Shown here in pieces: positions 23,007 through 34,591 of a stretch of 64,000 nt of DNA. The stretch is from Hemileia vastatrix. Taxonomy: Eukaryota > Basidiomycota > Pucciniomycetes > Pucciniales > Zaghouaniaceae. Below the pieces are notes generated by a model. The model did no database searches. It saw nothing but the letters and a program-made list of their open reading frames with translations, and was not told the origin of the DNA. How positions within the stretch are numbered: the first letter of the stretch is position 1; each line of letters opens with the position of its first letter. The stretch is from positions 20,047,683 through 20,111,682 of the forward strand of contig JASXTE010000002.1 in assembly GCA_030280995.1 (NCBI GenBank). The letters are read 5' to 3'. Both the position numbers and the translations under genes were made by a program.

Positions 23007-23980
23007 CTCCTCACCAGATAACTAAACCTCTGGCCCAAAATTATCAACACCAATCCTATCAAGAGTAATTCTTGATGTTTCAGAAAATTCAGGCAGATTC
23101 CTGCTTATAGGATTTTCATATGGATCTATTGACAAAAGCGGTCTCTTCAACAGGAGATTCAATTTAGTTGGAAGTGCTTCTTTGATCAGTTTATCTTTCA
23201 CTGCAACCTTTTAATAATTTTTTTCTTCCACATCCACATGAGCTTGAGGAATTGAATTCCTTTTGTAAACATAATCTTCATCTTCATCAGAATTAGTAGT
23301 AAAAGAATTTTTAGAAAAATAATTCTTACAATCAAAAAATTAAATGAATCAGAACAAGATATTTTTTCAGCTTTATTTTTATTTTTTTTATTTGAAAAAG
23401 AATTATTAAAATTTTTAGAAACAGAATTATCAGAATTTTCAAAAACATTTTTATCTAGTTTTTCATTATGCAGACAATTTTTAATTTGATTTTTATTTTT
23501 AGAAATAAGAAAAGAATCATCAAAAGTATGAAAAGTTGGCAGTTTATCCTCATGCAAGAGGTTGCAAGTGTGACAAGTAGGCTCAGCCCTATTGACAATA
23601 TCTTTACATAAATAAATTTTTTTGTTGATTTTCATTAATCTTGAGATTTTTTTCTTGATTATTGTCCAATGGTTTCTTGATATACCTAGAAAAACAACCA
23701 GGGGTGTCCCCAATGCTCACATGTGTGGCCATGGTAATGTTTTTGAAAAGTGTAGAAGAAATCCTAGTGGTGTAAAATTGGGTGGACTTACTTTTAGACC
23801 CATTTCCACCACTTCAAAACTTTTCCGTACCAATAAAATCTTTTCTAAAACATCTTGAGAACCTGAAATCAACTTGAGTGAAAAACTTGAAGAAAAACTG
23901 AAACTAGACAAATAGTTTGACAAAAATTGAAATATTAAAGTAATATTTTCTACAAAAAGTTGAGATTCCACTTAATATAC
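23007..23980 (-). pseudogene. Protease to RT linker of G2, with a conserved segment shared with G4
   Basis: The minus strand encodes a low-complexity Asn/Lys-rich region (23198-23713, S-V-S-K-N-F-N-N-S-F-S-N-K-K-N-K) preceded by F-E-V-V-E-M-G-L-K-V-S-P-P-N-F. The latter matches, with a frameshift, the V-V-R-L-G-x-K-x-x-S-S-x-F-C-T ... P-F-K-N-I-x-L-A-T segment that is present twice in G4 (46177-47051). A C-H-T-C pair lies in the middle. The function is unknown to me. Confidence 0.5.
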
Positions 23981-24179
23981 CTACACTTGAGCTGACCTAC
24001 TGCAATCCAGGATCTCTTCTTGAGGAGAGATTACAGAACTAGACTTATCAGCCAAATATACCCTAAAAAAGAAGGTTCACCAAAAAATGGTCACCGCTTT
24101 CCTCAAATACACCAGAAGAGGACTTCAAATCTTTTACTCTTCCTAGTGCAAGTGCAAAGCTGACAAGCTGCAAAAACAC

Positions 24180-24576
24180 CAGGCCTAGTTTCTCAACCTT
24201 TATCACCAGTGGGTTCCAACCTCATATGTAACCGCCTCATATCCTCCCCAGTAATCTCCAAACTAATCCCAACACCAGACTGATAACCAATCTTGGCCTC
24301 AAAATCCATCAAAAATGGCCCTCCTAAAACTGTCTTCACAGCTCCTCTAGCCACATAAAAATGAACTTTTCAAACAGCTCCACCTATACCTAATTTTACA
24401 TGCTATGCTGTACCAATCAACTCAGTAGCATTCCCACCAATCCCTCTGAGATTTTGACCAACACCAGCTTTGATTGGAAAATCCAGACTAGTTTCTTGAT
24501 CCAATGAAATTAAATTTATTTGTGAACCAGAATCAACCAATGACTTCACATCTTTTCCATTTAAAGAAGCCACCAA
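24180..24576 (-). pseudogene. Aspartic protease of G2
   Basis: Just after the TAG that ends the gag frame at 24577, the same minus-strand frame reads L-V-A-S-L-N-G-K-D-V-K-S, then L-V-D-S-G-S-Q-I-N-L-I-S. The catalytic D-S-G is intact. Further on, G-A-V-K-T-V-L-G-G-P-F-L-M-D-F-E-A-K-I-G-Y is the conserved C-terminal half. Stops occur after T-A and E-V-like positions in the middle. It would mature Gag and Pol. Confidence 0.78.
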
Positions 24577-25422
24577 CTATTGCAAAGGAGCAGAAAAATA
24601 AGTCTCCTTCTCATTACCAAACTTCTCCACATTTGCATGCATATACTCCACCTCACCAGTAGCCACTCTTCTCCTAGTCAAATGCTTCTTATGCTTTTCA
24701 GCAAGGGCTGGACTAATTTTGAACAATTCACCCAAAGATAATTGAATCTGAAGCTGATTCACCCTTCCCAAAACAACATCCATAGAATTCTCTTGACCAG
24801 AAACCACTGGCCTCTCATAATGAGCCTTACTCCTAACAACATTTACCCTAGAGGACTCCTGAGTTCCTACATTACCAACAACATCAGGAATCTCCACATC
24901 AGAATTATCCCCATGAACCTTTCCATCCACAGAGACCAAATCAGAACCATCAACAGTAGTTCTAACTCCCTCCATTGGCCCACTAGAGCTTGGCCTAGGC
25001 AAAGAAGCCAAAGGCACATCCTCCTCTGAATCTGATCCATAATCCAAAGTCATAGGATCACCATTAAGATCAAAAGCACCAAAACTAGGGGGACCCATAT
25101 CAGCTATCCCCTTCTGTATCTGACAAATCTCTTCAGGTGTATAAATCTTCTTGATATTTTCTTCATTGTTAGCATCTTCCTTTCCACCTCTTGACCTCAA
25201 CTGATTAGAAATACTGCTTCTCGCTTTAGAAGCAGCTGCCCTCCTAGCAGCCTCCACATCATAAATACCAGCCATCCACTTGCCATCCTCCTTAACAACC
25301 TTTACCAACTCCAAACCACCATAAGAAGTAGAGAAGTTAGGCATTACTAACCTCCTTTTCTTTCCCCTAATCTCTAGAGCCATTTCCAGCACCAGAAGAA
25401 GCCTCAGTAGGTAATTACTCAA
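24577..25422 (-). pseudogene. Gag C-terminal extension of G2
   Basis: A long open frame downstream of the zinc knuckle, 281 residues, shifted one frame from the piece before it. It contains M-A-G-I-Y-D-V-E-A-A-R-R, a helical A/K/R-rich segment, I-A-D-M-G-P-P-S-F and an acidic serine-rich stretch (Y-G-S-D-S-E-E-D-V-P). Near the end, H-L-T-R-R-R-V-A-T-G-E-V-E-Y leads into the protease. The same segments occur in G3 (1373-1738) and G4 (47665-48233). I know of no assigned function. It looks like a Gag-protease spacer. Confidence 0.7.
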
Positions 25423-26008
25423 ACCTAGCCCTCTTTTTACTCATACCATTTCTCCTCACCAGATCTGAAGGAGCCTGACCTTCACTGGGCTTTATGAGAG
25501 ATCCATCAGGAAACCTAAATATCTTTCCATCAAATTTGACTCTACCAGCATCCAGATCCCTATTCAAAGTCCAACAATAATTATACTTATGTCCCATCCG
25601 GTTACAGTAGGAACAAATCCAACAATCAACAGTACCACCATTCCTCCTATCATAGCCTCTACTATAATATGAAGATGAAGAAAAAGCAGAAACCCTGCTG
25701 GCCTTCTGAGTTTCTTGAACAAAAATTTTCAATTGCTTTGTTAAGTCAGCCAATTGATCCACCATCTCCTTATACACATTCTCATCCACCTTAGGAACTG
25801 GTTTCCCCAACTGAGCTTTTCTTGCCTTCTGGGCCTTCTTCATAATATTGTTATTATCAGCCAAAACTTCATTAATTTTGCTGAAATACTGTGTACAGGT
25901 TTCATGATAACTGTCCACAGCAAAAAGCTTGAGGTGATACTCCACTGATTCTTTAACCACCTTTAGAGCAGGCAACTTCTGCTCCCCATTAGGTAAGGTT
26001 TTCATCAA
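25415..26008 (-). pseudogene. Gag middle part and CCHC zinc knuckle of G2
   Basis: Starts inside gag (M-K-T-L-P-N-G-E-Q-K-L-P) after a 1-base frameshift in a T/A run near 26020. A predicted helical region (K-E-M-V-D-Q-L-A-D-L-T-K-Q-L) is followed by a serine/tyrosine linker and the knuckle C-S-Y-C-N-R-M-G-H-K-Y-N-Y-C (CX2CX4HX4C, intact). After it come F-P-D-G-S-L-I-K-P-S-E-G-Q-A and D-L-V-R-R-N, the last conserved in G4 too. Confidence 0.78.
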
Positions 26009-26541
26009 ACCTTTCCTAGCTACTCCTTTAAAAAATCCATCCTAACATCCCTCTCAAAAGTGGACCAAAATAAATCTTTGACAGAATTTTCATGAGCCAA
26101 ATTCTCTACCTCCACCAGATATTCCACCACAGTTTCAGAACTACCAACCAATTTCCTATCACTCACCAAAGAAGTTATTCCACCCTGAACTTGGCATTCT
26201 CTAACAACCTCACCTAAATCCACCATAGAATATCTGACTCCCCACCTGTCCACCATTTCCCTACTAAGCCTTTTCCGATCCCTAGTCTTATAACCCTCCA
26301 TACCAATAATCTCCTTCTCAACTTTACTATCACCAATGAAAAAAGTTACTTGGTTAACCATATCTAAATTAGATGCGCCAACAATTCTAGAAGCAGCCTC
26401 ATATCTACCCAAAAACCACTTTACATCATCACCAACAAACTTGGGCCCATCCCATGTTTGAATTCTTACTGAAGGTCTAACACCAATGGCAGAAGTAGCA
26501 CTAACATCAGCACTGGATGAAGAAGACATCCCAAATAGCAC
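26009..26541 (-). pseudogene. Gag N-terminal domain of G2
   Basis: Open from 26541. The start at 26529 (M-S-S-S-S-S-A-D) is preferred because G4 also opens with a serine-rich M-A-S-R. Landmarks: G-V-R-P-S-V-R-I-Q-T-W-D-G-P-K-F, G-D-D-V-K-W-F-L, V-G-A-S-N-L-D-M-V-N-Q-V, M-V-D-R-W-G-V-R-Y-S-M-V-D-L, and S-V-K-D-L-F-W-S-T-F. The piece ends at a stop a few codons after R-M-D-F-L-K, where a 1-base shift restores the frame. This should be the capsid-like part. Confidence 0.75.
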
Positions 26542-26846
26542 CAGAAACCAATAAAAATCTGAAAGGGTTCACCCCTTTACCAGACAACCAATAATATCTT
26601 ACAATGGTTCAGCCTTTTACTAGGATAAACTAACAAACAAAAACAAAAACAACAGATATAGCAAGGGTTCAGCCCTATACCCAGATCCCTACAATCACAA
26701 ATCCTGTACTGGTTCAGCCAGTTACCAGAATCAACAAAAAAACCAAACAATCAAAGTCCAACAACAAGAAAACCAAAATACAGAAGTGCAAAAATTAAGT
26801 TTCTTCAGAATCTAGAGAATTTTATCCTCACTTTGAGCGCCAAAAA
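26542..26846 (-). other. Leader of G2 with short repeats and primer-binding site
   Basis: Between the 5' LTR and gag. Four imperfect copies of a unit like GGTTCAGCC...TTACCAG occur at about 26568, 26609, 26666 and 26711. On the minus strand the sequence just after the LTR reads TTTTTGGCGCTCAAAGTGAGG, and TGGCGC is a standard start for an LTR primer-binding site. Confidence 0.55.
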
Positions 26847-28250
26847 TGTAGAGTAGACTTCTACAGTCACCTTGCTGCAGGCAGAATCCAAGGGAGTTGG
26901 AAAAACAAAATGAAATCCCTTTCCCTCTAAGTAAACTTAAGATTTGATTAACTAAGCTTGAAGATCTGCTTGAAGAGTTGGATGAGTTGAAATTCTGAGA
27001 GTTAGACTTTAAATGTGTTGGAAACCTATAATAAAGACAAATCAAAATGCAAAAAATGGTTACACCAGCCAAAAAAATACCTATTACCAGATTACACTGA
27101 TACCAGTCACATAAAATACTTAGAAAAAGCGGCAACACTTGCCCCAGAGACTGAAAAGTACAATAAAGTACTCCAGAAACTACCCTTGGAATGACCTGTT
27201 CAAAGGTGCCTTATTAAAGGACAGCCCCAGGTTTATCCAGTTTTCCACCAAAATTAAAGAGTGTAATTTATTATATTTTTATTTTATGAATTTTAAAATA
27301 AATGAAATAAATTTGAGTCCCCCAGGATGAGAGCTATCCAATGGTACCCTATATGTTGATATTTGTTATTATAATTGCAGTTTTATGTTAAATATTGTTA
27401 ATTATAGAAAAGACCCTTATTATCAAAACTAAAAAGTAAAAAAGATGTAGAAGACTAATATTATCCTCCTCTCCTCATATTTCTCCTGCTCCAGAACTCT
27501 CTAAAAATACTCTACATGCATATGATCTACAATAAACTATTGATCTAGTAAGCATAATAACTTTCTAACCAAATTTAGACACAATAGCCAAATTTTGCCA
27601 CAGTGACCAAACTTTGGTACAGTGACCAACATTTTCCACAGAGATAAAACTTTGGCGCAGTGACCAAAATTTTCCAAAATGACCAAATTTTTCTGCAGTG
27701 ACAAAATTTTTCTACCAAACTTTGCTTTTGCGCCAGAAAATCACCAGAGAAAACTGGAACTCACCGTAGCACACCAGAGCAAAGTGGCCATTCCTTGAGC
27801 ACACTTCATCCACAAAAAAAAAACTGAAAAACAACAAATCAACTAAAACAATGAGAAAACATTAAAATATGATAATTAAAAAACATCAAGACATGAAATA
27901 TATGAAATTATCAGGGCTATTTATTGATAATAATAACCTTCCTAAATTACAAATTTCCAGCTTGAAAATCCAGGAAAAATCAAATAAGTTTCTTAAAATA
28001 AACCTGAGAAAGCCCTAGAAAATACCAAAAACTTGGAGAATCCTCACCCAAATCCAGTGAAACCATTACCAAATCCATAAAACCATCAAATCACAATAAA
28101 AATACCACCATATAGCCATTCCAAAATGCCACAAATCAACCCAAAAATTCATAGTAACTAAACTAACACCTGTTAAAACCAAAATTTCCTTTCAACCAAT
28201 ATTCAATCAAATTTTCATCTAAGTGGCCTACCCAGATGTGGAATTCCACA
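26847..28250 (-). repeat. 5' LTR of G2 (1,404 bp)
   Basis: Direct copy of 15661-17040. It includes GCAGAATCCAAGGGAGTT at 26887 and the same run of TTGCCACAGTGACCAAACTTT-like repeats at 27580-27720. On the minus strand it begins TGTGGAATTCCACATCTGGG and ends CTCTACA. Confidence 0.88.
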
Positions 28251-29301
28251 GCGTCAAAGCTTTAATCAGGTCTTGTGCATGAGAAAAGATAATTTAATAA
28301 CCCAATTACATGTCTGTTATTGAAATTGCAAGGTTCCTCATCTGGAGGTTTGGCAATAAGTTTGGCATTAGGAGCTAAAGGTGTGGGAGTGGGACAACAT
28401 TCAGACATTTAAAACTCTTCTAACAAAGTTTTGATGTAAAGTGGTTGAAATAAATGAAATTCTTTTGCCTCACAATTTCTAGTCACCTTCATCACAAGGA
28501 CCCAAGAGACTTCACCCTGATTTTCCATCTCAAAAGATTTTAATAATTTGTTCTTAATGACTGTTATTTTTTTACCACAAATTACTAGATCATTGATATG
28601 GATAAAAATGAAGCAAGGATTATTATTATCTGAAAAGTTAGAGAATAAACAGGGATCTGCTGGATTGGGAATAAAGCCTATTGAGGAAAAGAAATTTTTT
28701 ATATACTTGTACCATTATTGTGGACTTTGTTTGAGCCCATAGAGAGATTTTTCAAGTTTTAAAAAAGAATTGGGAGCCTTTTTTTCATCATAACCTTTGG
28801 AAATACAAATGTAGACGTCTTTATCATGAACCCCATGAAGAAAAGAAGTTAAAACATCTATTTTATGCACTTCATAGCTATTTTGAGCTGACATTCTTAA
28901 TAAAGCTATTAAGGAAGAGAGACATCCTGTAGGGGCAAAAGTTTCATTTCAATCTACCCCTTCAGTTTGAGAGAAACCTTGAATGCATAGGAGAGCTTTG
29001 AAACACAAATGATTTCTGTCACTATAAGTTTTCTTCTTGAAAACCCACACAGTTACAAGAAGATTTCTTTCTTGTGGAATAGGAAAAACACACCATACCA
29101 AATTTTTTTAATTTATTTTAATTCTGAGTTTATGGATTCTTTCCACATATAGAAGTCACTTCCAGAGATTGCTTGTGAGAAATTCTTGGGCACATCCCCA
29201 AAATCAACAACCAAGTTTCAGTTATTACAAAGTCTGAAAGAGTTGGAAGGAAGAATGTTATCAAAATTAATGTTTCTAAAAATATTTTTAGCCAGAGGTA
29301 A
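28251..29301 (-). pseudogene. Reverse transcriptase of the copia element
   Basis: Minus-strand reading with several stops: L-I-Y-G-L-K-Q-S-P, then P-A-D-P-C-L-F, then the catalytic region F-I-H-I-N-D-L-V-I (normal Y-V-D-D, first aspartate now Asn), and G-L-L-N-Y-L-F-S-C-T-R-P-D at the G2 junction. The region 28960-29301 is the weakly readable RT N-terminus up to the solo LTR. Inactive by residue loss alone. Confidence 0.78.
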
Positions 29302-30475
29302 TGTCAGTTTATCTAGTATTTAAATATGATATAATAGTATTTATTTATGTTCCTACTACTTATTAATAAATGATTTAGCTATTAAATCTCAGGGGAAGAC
29401 TAAAAAAATAGTTATACTCAAATAAAACTCACAATAATTGGATTTAAATGCGTGCTAGTGGTGAAAAATAGATGAATATAATATAGTTATAGCTTATATA
29501 AAGACAATATCAATTTATAATGACTTTATAATATATTTCTAAATTCTAATAATTGTGTTTTAATTTTTATTTGAATTGTAATAAGTGAATGATGTCTAAT
29601 AACTGTCAAAATCCTCCCTTACTTATACCAAAATCCACTGGTATGCACAGACCTTCAATCCAGATGATGTCACTGCTATCCCCGGCAATTACAGATCTTT
29701 GAGGGCCTATCACCTCCCCATGGCGTCCACTTCAAGAAGATTCAACACCCAGACCTCCAGTAAGGACCCTACATCACAATTAATGATAACACAGACCCAT
29801 ATCATAAATAGAAAATCCAGATAAAAGTGGATACCATAAAGAAACAGGTAAAATAACTCATCCAAAGAGAATATAATGAAACCCAAAGCATATAAAGGAA
29901 ACAAATGAATTTTCCAAGCCCCCAATAACATCCCCAAACATCCATATTAACCCAGAAATGACCTTCCAACCCATAAATCTGTGAATATCCATCCAAGGAA
30001 GCAGATTAAGTTGTCCAGACTGAGTGTATGCGCCTGAAATAGATGTTTATGCTTCTGCAGGCGTTGTGAGTCCACTAGATACGTCCATATGACCTAAAAT
30101 AAGCAGAAAAAAAAGGTTATAGGCTATTAAGAGGCTAAAACCCACTTATATACCTAAATATACATAATATACTGCATATTTCACTGAATATGAGATTTAT
30201 GTATACATATAAGCTTATGTATGTCAATAATTACTTAATATCACTTAAGAAAATTATATTATGACTCCATTAACACCTTAGTAAGTATTATTAGGCTATG
30301 GATAAGCTATTTAAACTATTATAATTTGTATAATAGAGTAATAATTATATATGTATGTAATATAATCATATATATTATTGTTTAACCTTATTTTTAAGAT
30401 ATAAGCTTAATGTACTTAAGGTTATCTTATTTTAAGTATAAGAAATACTCAGTACTAGGAATATCTAGGCTGAAA
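29302..30475 (-). mobile_element. Solo LTR of the G1 family (copy C, reverse), target duplication GGTAA
   Basis: Reads as the reverse complement of the G1 LTR: left edge TGTCAGTTTATCTAGTATTTAA, right edge TATCTAGGCTGAAA (one base off GGCTGACA). Identical 5-bp repeats GGTAA flank it at 29297-29301 and 30476-30480. The length, 1,174 bp, matches G1's 1,176/1,177. It sits between the integrase and RT parts of the copia element. Confidence 0.9.
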
Positions 30476-31730
30476 GGTAAGGTTTTTGGAATCCATGTAT
30501 AATGTTTCCCATCAATAGGGAAGATAGGTTCAGCATAATTGTCAGGAGATAAAGATGCATTTAAATCAGATGAGAGATGTCTTTCATGGATATTTTTGAT
30601 GCCAGATATTCCAGAATTGGAATATCAGGAAAAGGAACAACTCCTGGGGAGTTTTCAGATAATTTTTGTGAAATAGTAAAGGAATTGTCACAAAATCTGA
30701 CATTGTGTGTGATGATGAATCATTTGGAGCTTGGTGAGTATATTTTGTACTTGTTATGACCACTTGCATAACCAATGAATATACCTCTTTTGCCTTTTGG
30801 AGCAAATTTGCAGATAAACTTTGATTTAGGGAGATTATACACAATGTCACATCCAAAAACTTGTTACTTACCATATTTAACTGATTTTTTAGGATTCCAG
30901 AGTTCAATAGGCAGCTTATTGTTTATAGCTGAGGATTGAGTTCTGTTCAGCAAATAATTGGAAGTGCTGATTGCTTCTGCCCACTATCTGCCCTCAAGAC
31001 CACACATAATTAACTAGGTACAAGCTTTTTCAACCAGGGTTCAATTACTTTGTTTGGAAAATGAGTTTTGTAGAGGCGTGAAAGGTGCAGTTTTTAGGTG
31101 TTCAATATCCTTATTTTGACATAATTGTAAAAGTTTAGCATTAAAAAATTCCCCACCATTATTGTTGATCATAACTTTGAGAGTATTTTTGCGTTTATTT
31201 TCAGCCTGAGTAAGAAAATGTTCAAAATATTGAAACATATCAAACTTGAGTGATAGAAAATAGACAATGTAGAATCTGGAGAATCCATCTACAATTTTAA
31301 GAAAAAATTTACTCCCTCCCAATAAAGCGGGAGAAATAGAGCCACAAAGATACATATGGATGGTTTCCAAGGCTTTTTCAGGGATGGGAAATTTACCTGT
31401 AAAAGTTAACATAAGAGAATTAGATAAAAGACATGGAGTGCACACAATTTTTGATAAGTCTTTACTTGGACACATAATTTTGGCAACAGCATTATTGGGA
31501 TGTCCTATTGCATTGTGAATTTTCAAGACTGAATTGGATGAAGTAGTTAAGAAGGCATAGTTCTCAAACAACAGTGAGAAAGAGAGCACTTCATCCTCCA
31601 AGGAACAATTGAAGCTAAGATTGTCATGTTTGTCCCATATTTGTGCATGGTTTTCACATCCCTTAATACTATATCACTGTTTAAGAAACCAGGCAGCAGA
31701 TATAAGGGTTGATTGGACATTAGGAACATA
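30476..31730 (-). pseudogene. Integrase of the copia element
   Basis: 31041-31601 has the pre-integrase zinc motif I-H-N-A-I-G-H-P-N-N with C-T-P-C, then the core: M-Y-L-C-G-S-I-S (normal M-D-L-C-G-P, aspartate lost), V-D-G-F-S-R-F, V-M-I-N-N-N-G-G-E-F-F (normal R-S-D-N-G-G-E-F, aspartate lost) and T-P-L-Q-N-S. 30584-30907 continues with V-S-N-K-F-L-D-V-T and A-N-L-L-Q-K-A-K-E-V-Y, the conserved post-core G-C-x-A/K-G-K-R-G-I-F region, frameshifted. Two of three catalytic acids are gone. Confidence 0.8.
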
Positions 31731-31755
31731 GAGTGTGTTTGGAATTGTAAAAATG

Positions 31756-32289
31756 TTATTTTAATACAAAAAAAGCTGTTTCAGAGCCTTCTTCTAAGAG
31801 ATGATTACCATTAGCAGTGAGAAGGGTTTTTGATGTAGGGATCAAATTTTGAAAGATGTTTTTGTTATTGAATAGAGAGAATGATGCCCCGCTATTGAGT
31901 ATTTCCAAAGAGGGTGAATGATAAAAAGGACTAACAGAGAGGGCCTTTCCTTCACACTCCTTTCTCCTTTGAAAAAAATCCTCATGTTTTTCAGGTTGAA
32001 GTTGAAAGAAGTTGGATTCAGAGTGTGGAGCAGATGATTTGTGCTTTCTGTTTGTACAGAGAGGTTTTCCCTTAACATTGAAAGCAAGGCTCAATTTGCG
32101 ACCATCAACATTTTGATGTTTAGAATCTTTTTCAAGTTCAGATAAAACTTTGTCAATGGCAGGAGTTTTCTTTGTGACTTTAACCTTAGTGAAGATGAGA
32201 TTTGAAAAATTCCAATATGATTCAGGAATAATGTGCAGAACGTAAAAGGAAATGATGTTTTGAAGTACATTACCTGAGAAAAGAGACAA
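31756..32289 (-). pseudogene. Gag C-terminus and protease of the copia element
   Basis: The minus-strand ORF has a charged gag tail (K-V-L-S-E-L-E-K-D-S-K-H), a C-T-N-R-K-H-K remnant where a zinc knuckle is expected, and then the protease: L-E-I-L-N-S-G-A-S-F-S-L. The catalytic D-S-G-A has become N-S-G-A (GAT or GAC to AAT, a G-to-A change). It ends A-F-F-V-L-K. Confidence 0.7.
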
Positions 32290-32355
32290 TGAAACTTCTT
32301 TAAGAGGTTTCAGAGCTGAGTGGAAGTCTTTGATGGATGTGAGAATTTTTTTTCC

Positions 32356-32787
32356 TTAAAACTGGATATTGAATAAATTCACAATAATGCCTGCATAGTT
32401 TTCTGAAGTTGTTGAGGTATAGCATTCCTTGATTCTGTTCCATAGTTCAGCAGGATCAAATACAGAATTATCAGAGACAAAAAGAGTGTGATTTTTGGCA
32501 TGAAGGAACATTTGGATGATCATTACAGTCTGTTTTCTTTTGAATTTAAAGACTTTGAGAGCAGCCTGATTGGTAGGTGGAGTCACATTTTTCAAAAGAA
32601 ATTTGTCCAGATTACAAATCCCCAAGGAATAATACATTTGGTTCTTCCTGGAGGAATAGTTTTTATTTGTGAGTATTTCAACACTTTTGATTTTAAAATA
32701 ATGAGAATCCATATTGCACCAGATATTAGATGGTGGAGAAATTGGATTGGGAATTTTGGTAGAGGTAGAATGGGAAAAGGTTTCCAC
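32356..32787 (-). pseudogene. Gag N-terminal domain of the copia element
   Basis: 143 residues on the minus strand. The copia-type gag start is visible: I-L-T-N-K-N-Y-S-S-R-K-N-Q-M-Y-Y-S-L (family L-x-G-x-N-Y-x-x-W-K-x-x-M, tryptophan replaced), then P-A-E-L-W-N-R-I-K-E-C-Y (family A-x-x-x-W-x-x-L). It is shorter than usual because of the stop at 32356. The first codon at 32787 lies 67 bp from the 5' LTR. Confidence 0.7.
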
Positions 32788-32853
32788 AATTTTAATGGAT
32801 AATGATGCCAGTGTGATAGATTAATATGGCGCTAGACCCATAACCTTTTAATA

Positions 32854-33474
32854 TGAACAAAAAGTTACAATAAAAAAGTAAAATAAATTAGAAACAAGCC
32901 TAATGACAAGACGCAAAGAAGTTTTGAGCTAGAGAAAAAGTAAATACCTGAACCAAAGTTTACAATAAAAGAGTAAAATAAATTAGACACAAGTCTAATG
33001 AGAAGACACAAAGCATCACTGAGCTAGAAAACTAAGAATAGAAAATGTAAACAAGTAAAAAATAGAATGAGCTCAAAGAGCAAAGAATAAAGAGTGATAA
33101 AAGGAGATCATTCATTGCAGTAGAACAACATACCAACAAAGTAAATACCTGAACCAAAAGTTACAATAAAAGAGTAAAATAAATTAGACACAAGTCTAAT
33201 AACAAGACACAAAGCAGTGCTGAGCTAGAGAACTGAGAATAGAAAATGTAAATAAGTAAAAATTATAAAGAGCAAAGAATAAAGAGTGATAAAAGGAGAT
33301 AGTAAAATAGTTGGGAGAGATAGCTCCTTTTATCTACACAATAGAAATTAAAAAGAGTGCACTACTTCACACAAAAATGAATAATGGTTCAGATGGAAGT
33401 TAATTCAATAACTCAGACAAGGAAAAAACAGTACGCAATTTCATAAATAATGAGAAAATAACAAATATTGTTCA
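32854..33474 (-). repeat. 5' LTR of the copia element
   Basis: Partner of 5283-5347 plus 14196-15047. It has about 2.5 tandem units, with copies of TGAACCAAAAGTTACAATA-like sequence near 32854, 32948 and 33150. The shared end includes CTCCTTTTATCTACACAATAG and CACTACTTCACACAAAAATG. It is shorter than the other LTR (621 against about 920 bp) by whole repeat units. Confidence 0.72.
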
Positions 33475-34206
33475 ATAAATTTACAAGTCCAGAGTAAACA
33501 AATAATTAATGGACAGGAAATGCAAGTATAGGCCTAAAAATGCATATAAATTAAAGTCAGGAGTCCCAAGAAACTTTGGAAATTTTAATTGAATTTTTAC
33601 TATTTTCTACTATTTTTAATAATTTTATAAATAATTTTTATTTTTCATGATTTACTTAACTTTGATATTTTCTCTAGGTGAATAGGGCTGCACAGACTAC
33701 AAAAATTAGAATGGATAATAAAGGAGAAGTAGCTCTATAATCTGTAATATTTCTATTGTTTTTAGTGGTATTTTAAGGTTCTAATTGAGTCCAGAGTCTG
33801 GATGAGCTCCATACAAAGTCCAGCAATCTCCAGACAAGCTCCAGGATGCTCTGGATGGGGAAAATAAAGCACGTGACATACTATGCATATAAAGCCTGTA
33901 GACTCAAAATTAGAGATCACCATTAAAAATCTAACAAATTAATAATTAACAACAACATTTAATATTAAAAACCACATTATTGTTTACATACAATATTATA
34001 AAATTGTAATACCATTATAAATAAAACACTTTTACATAAAATTTTACAAAAATCATTCATTATCACATATAATATCTTATAGGGTACCACTTTAAAGGTC
34101 TCATCAACAGGGATCTAAATTTAACAGCTTGATCTTATAGAAATAAAGCTTTATAAAAGTATATTATTCAATCATTTACATAAATTTTCTAAATAAAGCT
34201 TCGATA
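33475..34206. other. Spacer with one arm of a 125-bp inverted repeat
   Basis: No gene. 33677-33805 (GTGAATAGGGCTGCACAGACT to AAGGTTCTAATTGAGTCCAG) is repeated in reverse complement at about 40660-40797 beyond the Harbinger element. Downstream, GCTCCAGG/GCTCTGG-type short motifs recur at 33807-33865. Confidence 0.5.
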
Positions 34207-34591
34207 GGGGGAATCAATGTTCAGGGATCCGCAATTAGGGATCAGGAATTTTTTTTCCCAGGATCAGAAATTATTAATTGTGGAATATTCTTACCCACTA
34301 GCCCTGGGGCTAGTGGATAAGAAATCCACGATAATGCATTATCCCGCCTCTTATACCCCAATTTCCATTCCTAATTCCTGATCCCAAACTCATCACATCC
34401 ATGATGGATTTGCAAGAAAGTCACATGACTCATAATTGCTGATGCCATCCTTAAGTCTTTCCTCACTCTATGCCACTTAATTTTGGTGGTGAACACTTCA
34501 GTTTTTTTCTATCTACTTACCTCAACTGCACATTTGGCAGTGAATTTCCACTTCCCACTTCCCTCATCACATATCCCTTCCACCGACAACA

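Larger units (their letters stand above)
15661..28250 (-). mobile_element. Ty3/gypsy retrotransposon G2, complete with both LTRs (12.6 kb)
   Basis: Minus-strand element with LTRs at 15661-17040 and 26847-28250. On the minus strand each LTR starts TGTGGAATTCC or close to it and ends CTCTACA or CTCTGCA. The polypurine tract GGAGGGAGGA abuts the 3' LTR at 17041-17050. Domain order on the minus strand is gag, protease, linker, RT, RNase H, integrase, then 2.8 kb of non-coding or antisense sequence. It sits inside copia Pol between T-R-P-D...S-F-D-A and S-H-S-Q-F-L. The flanking 5-mers (TGCAG left, GCGTC right) do not match, so the target repeat has decayed or a flank was altered. Confidence 0.9.
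5283..33474 (-). mobile_element. Ty1/copia element, about 5.5 kb, opened by three later insertions
   Basis: Minus-strand copia pieces appear in correct order from right to left: LTR (33474-32854), gag (32787-32356), gag end and protease (32289-31756), integrase (31730-30476), RT (29301-28251), RNase H (15660-15065), LTR (15047-14196 plus 5347-5283). The gaps are filled exactly by G1 (5348-14190), G2 (15661-28250) and a solo LTR (29302-30475). Subtracting these leaves about 5.5 kb, normal for a copia element. The LTR ends read TGAAC... and ...TTCA on the plus strand. No convincing target duplication is left (TAATC against ATAAA). Confidence 0.8.
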
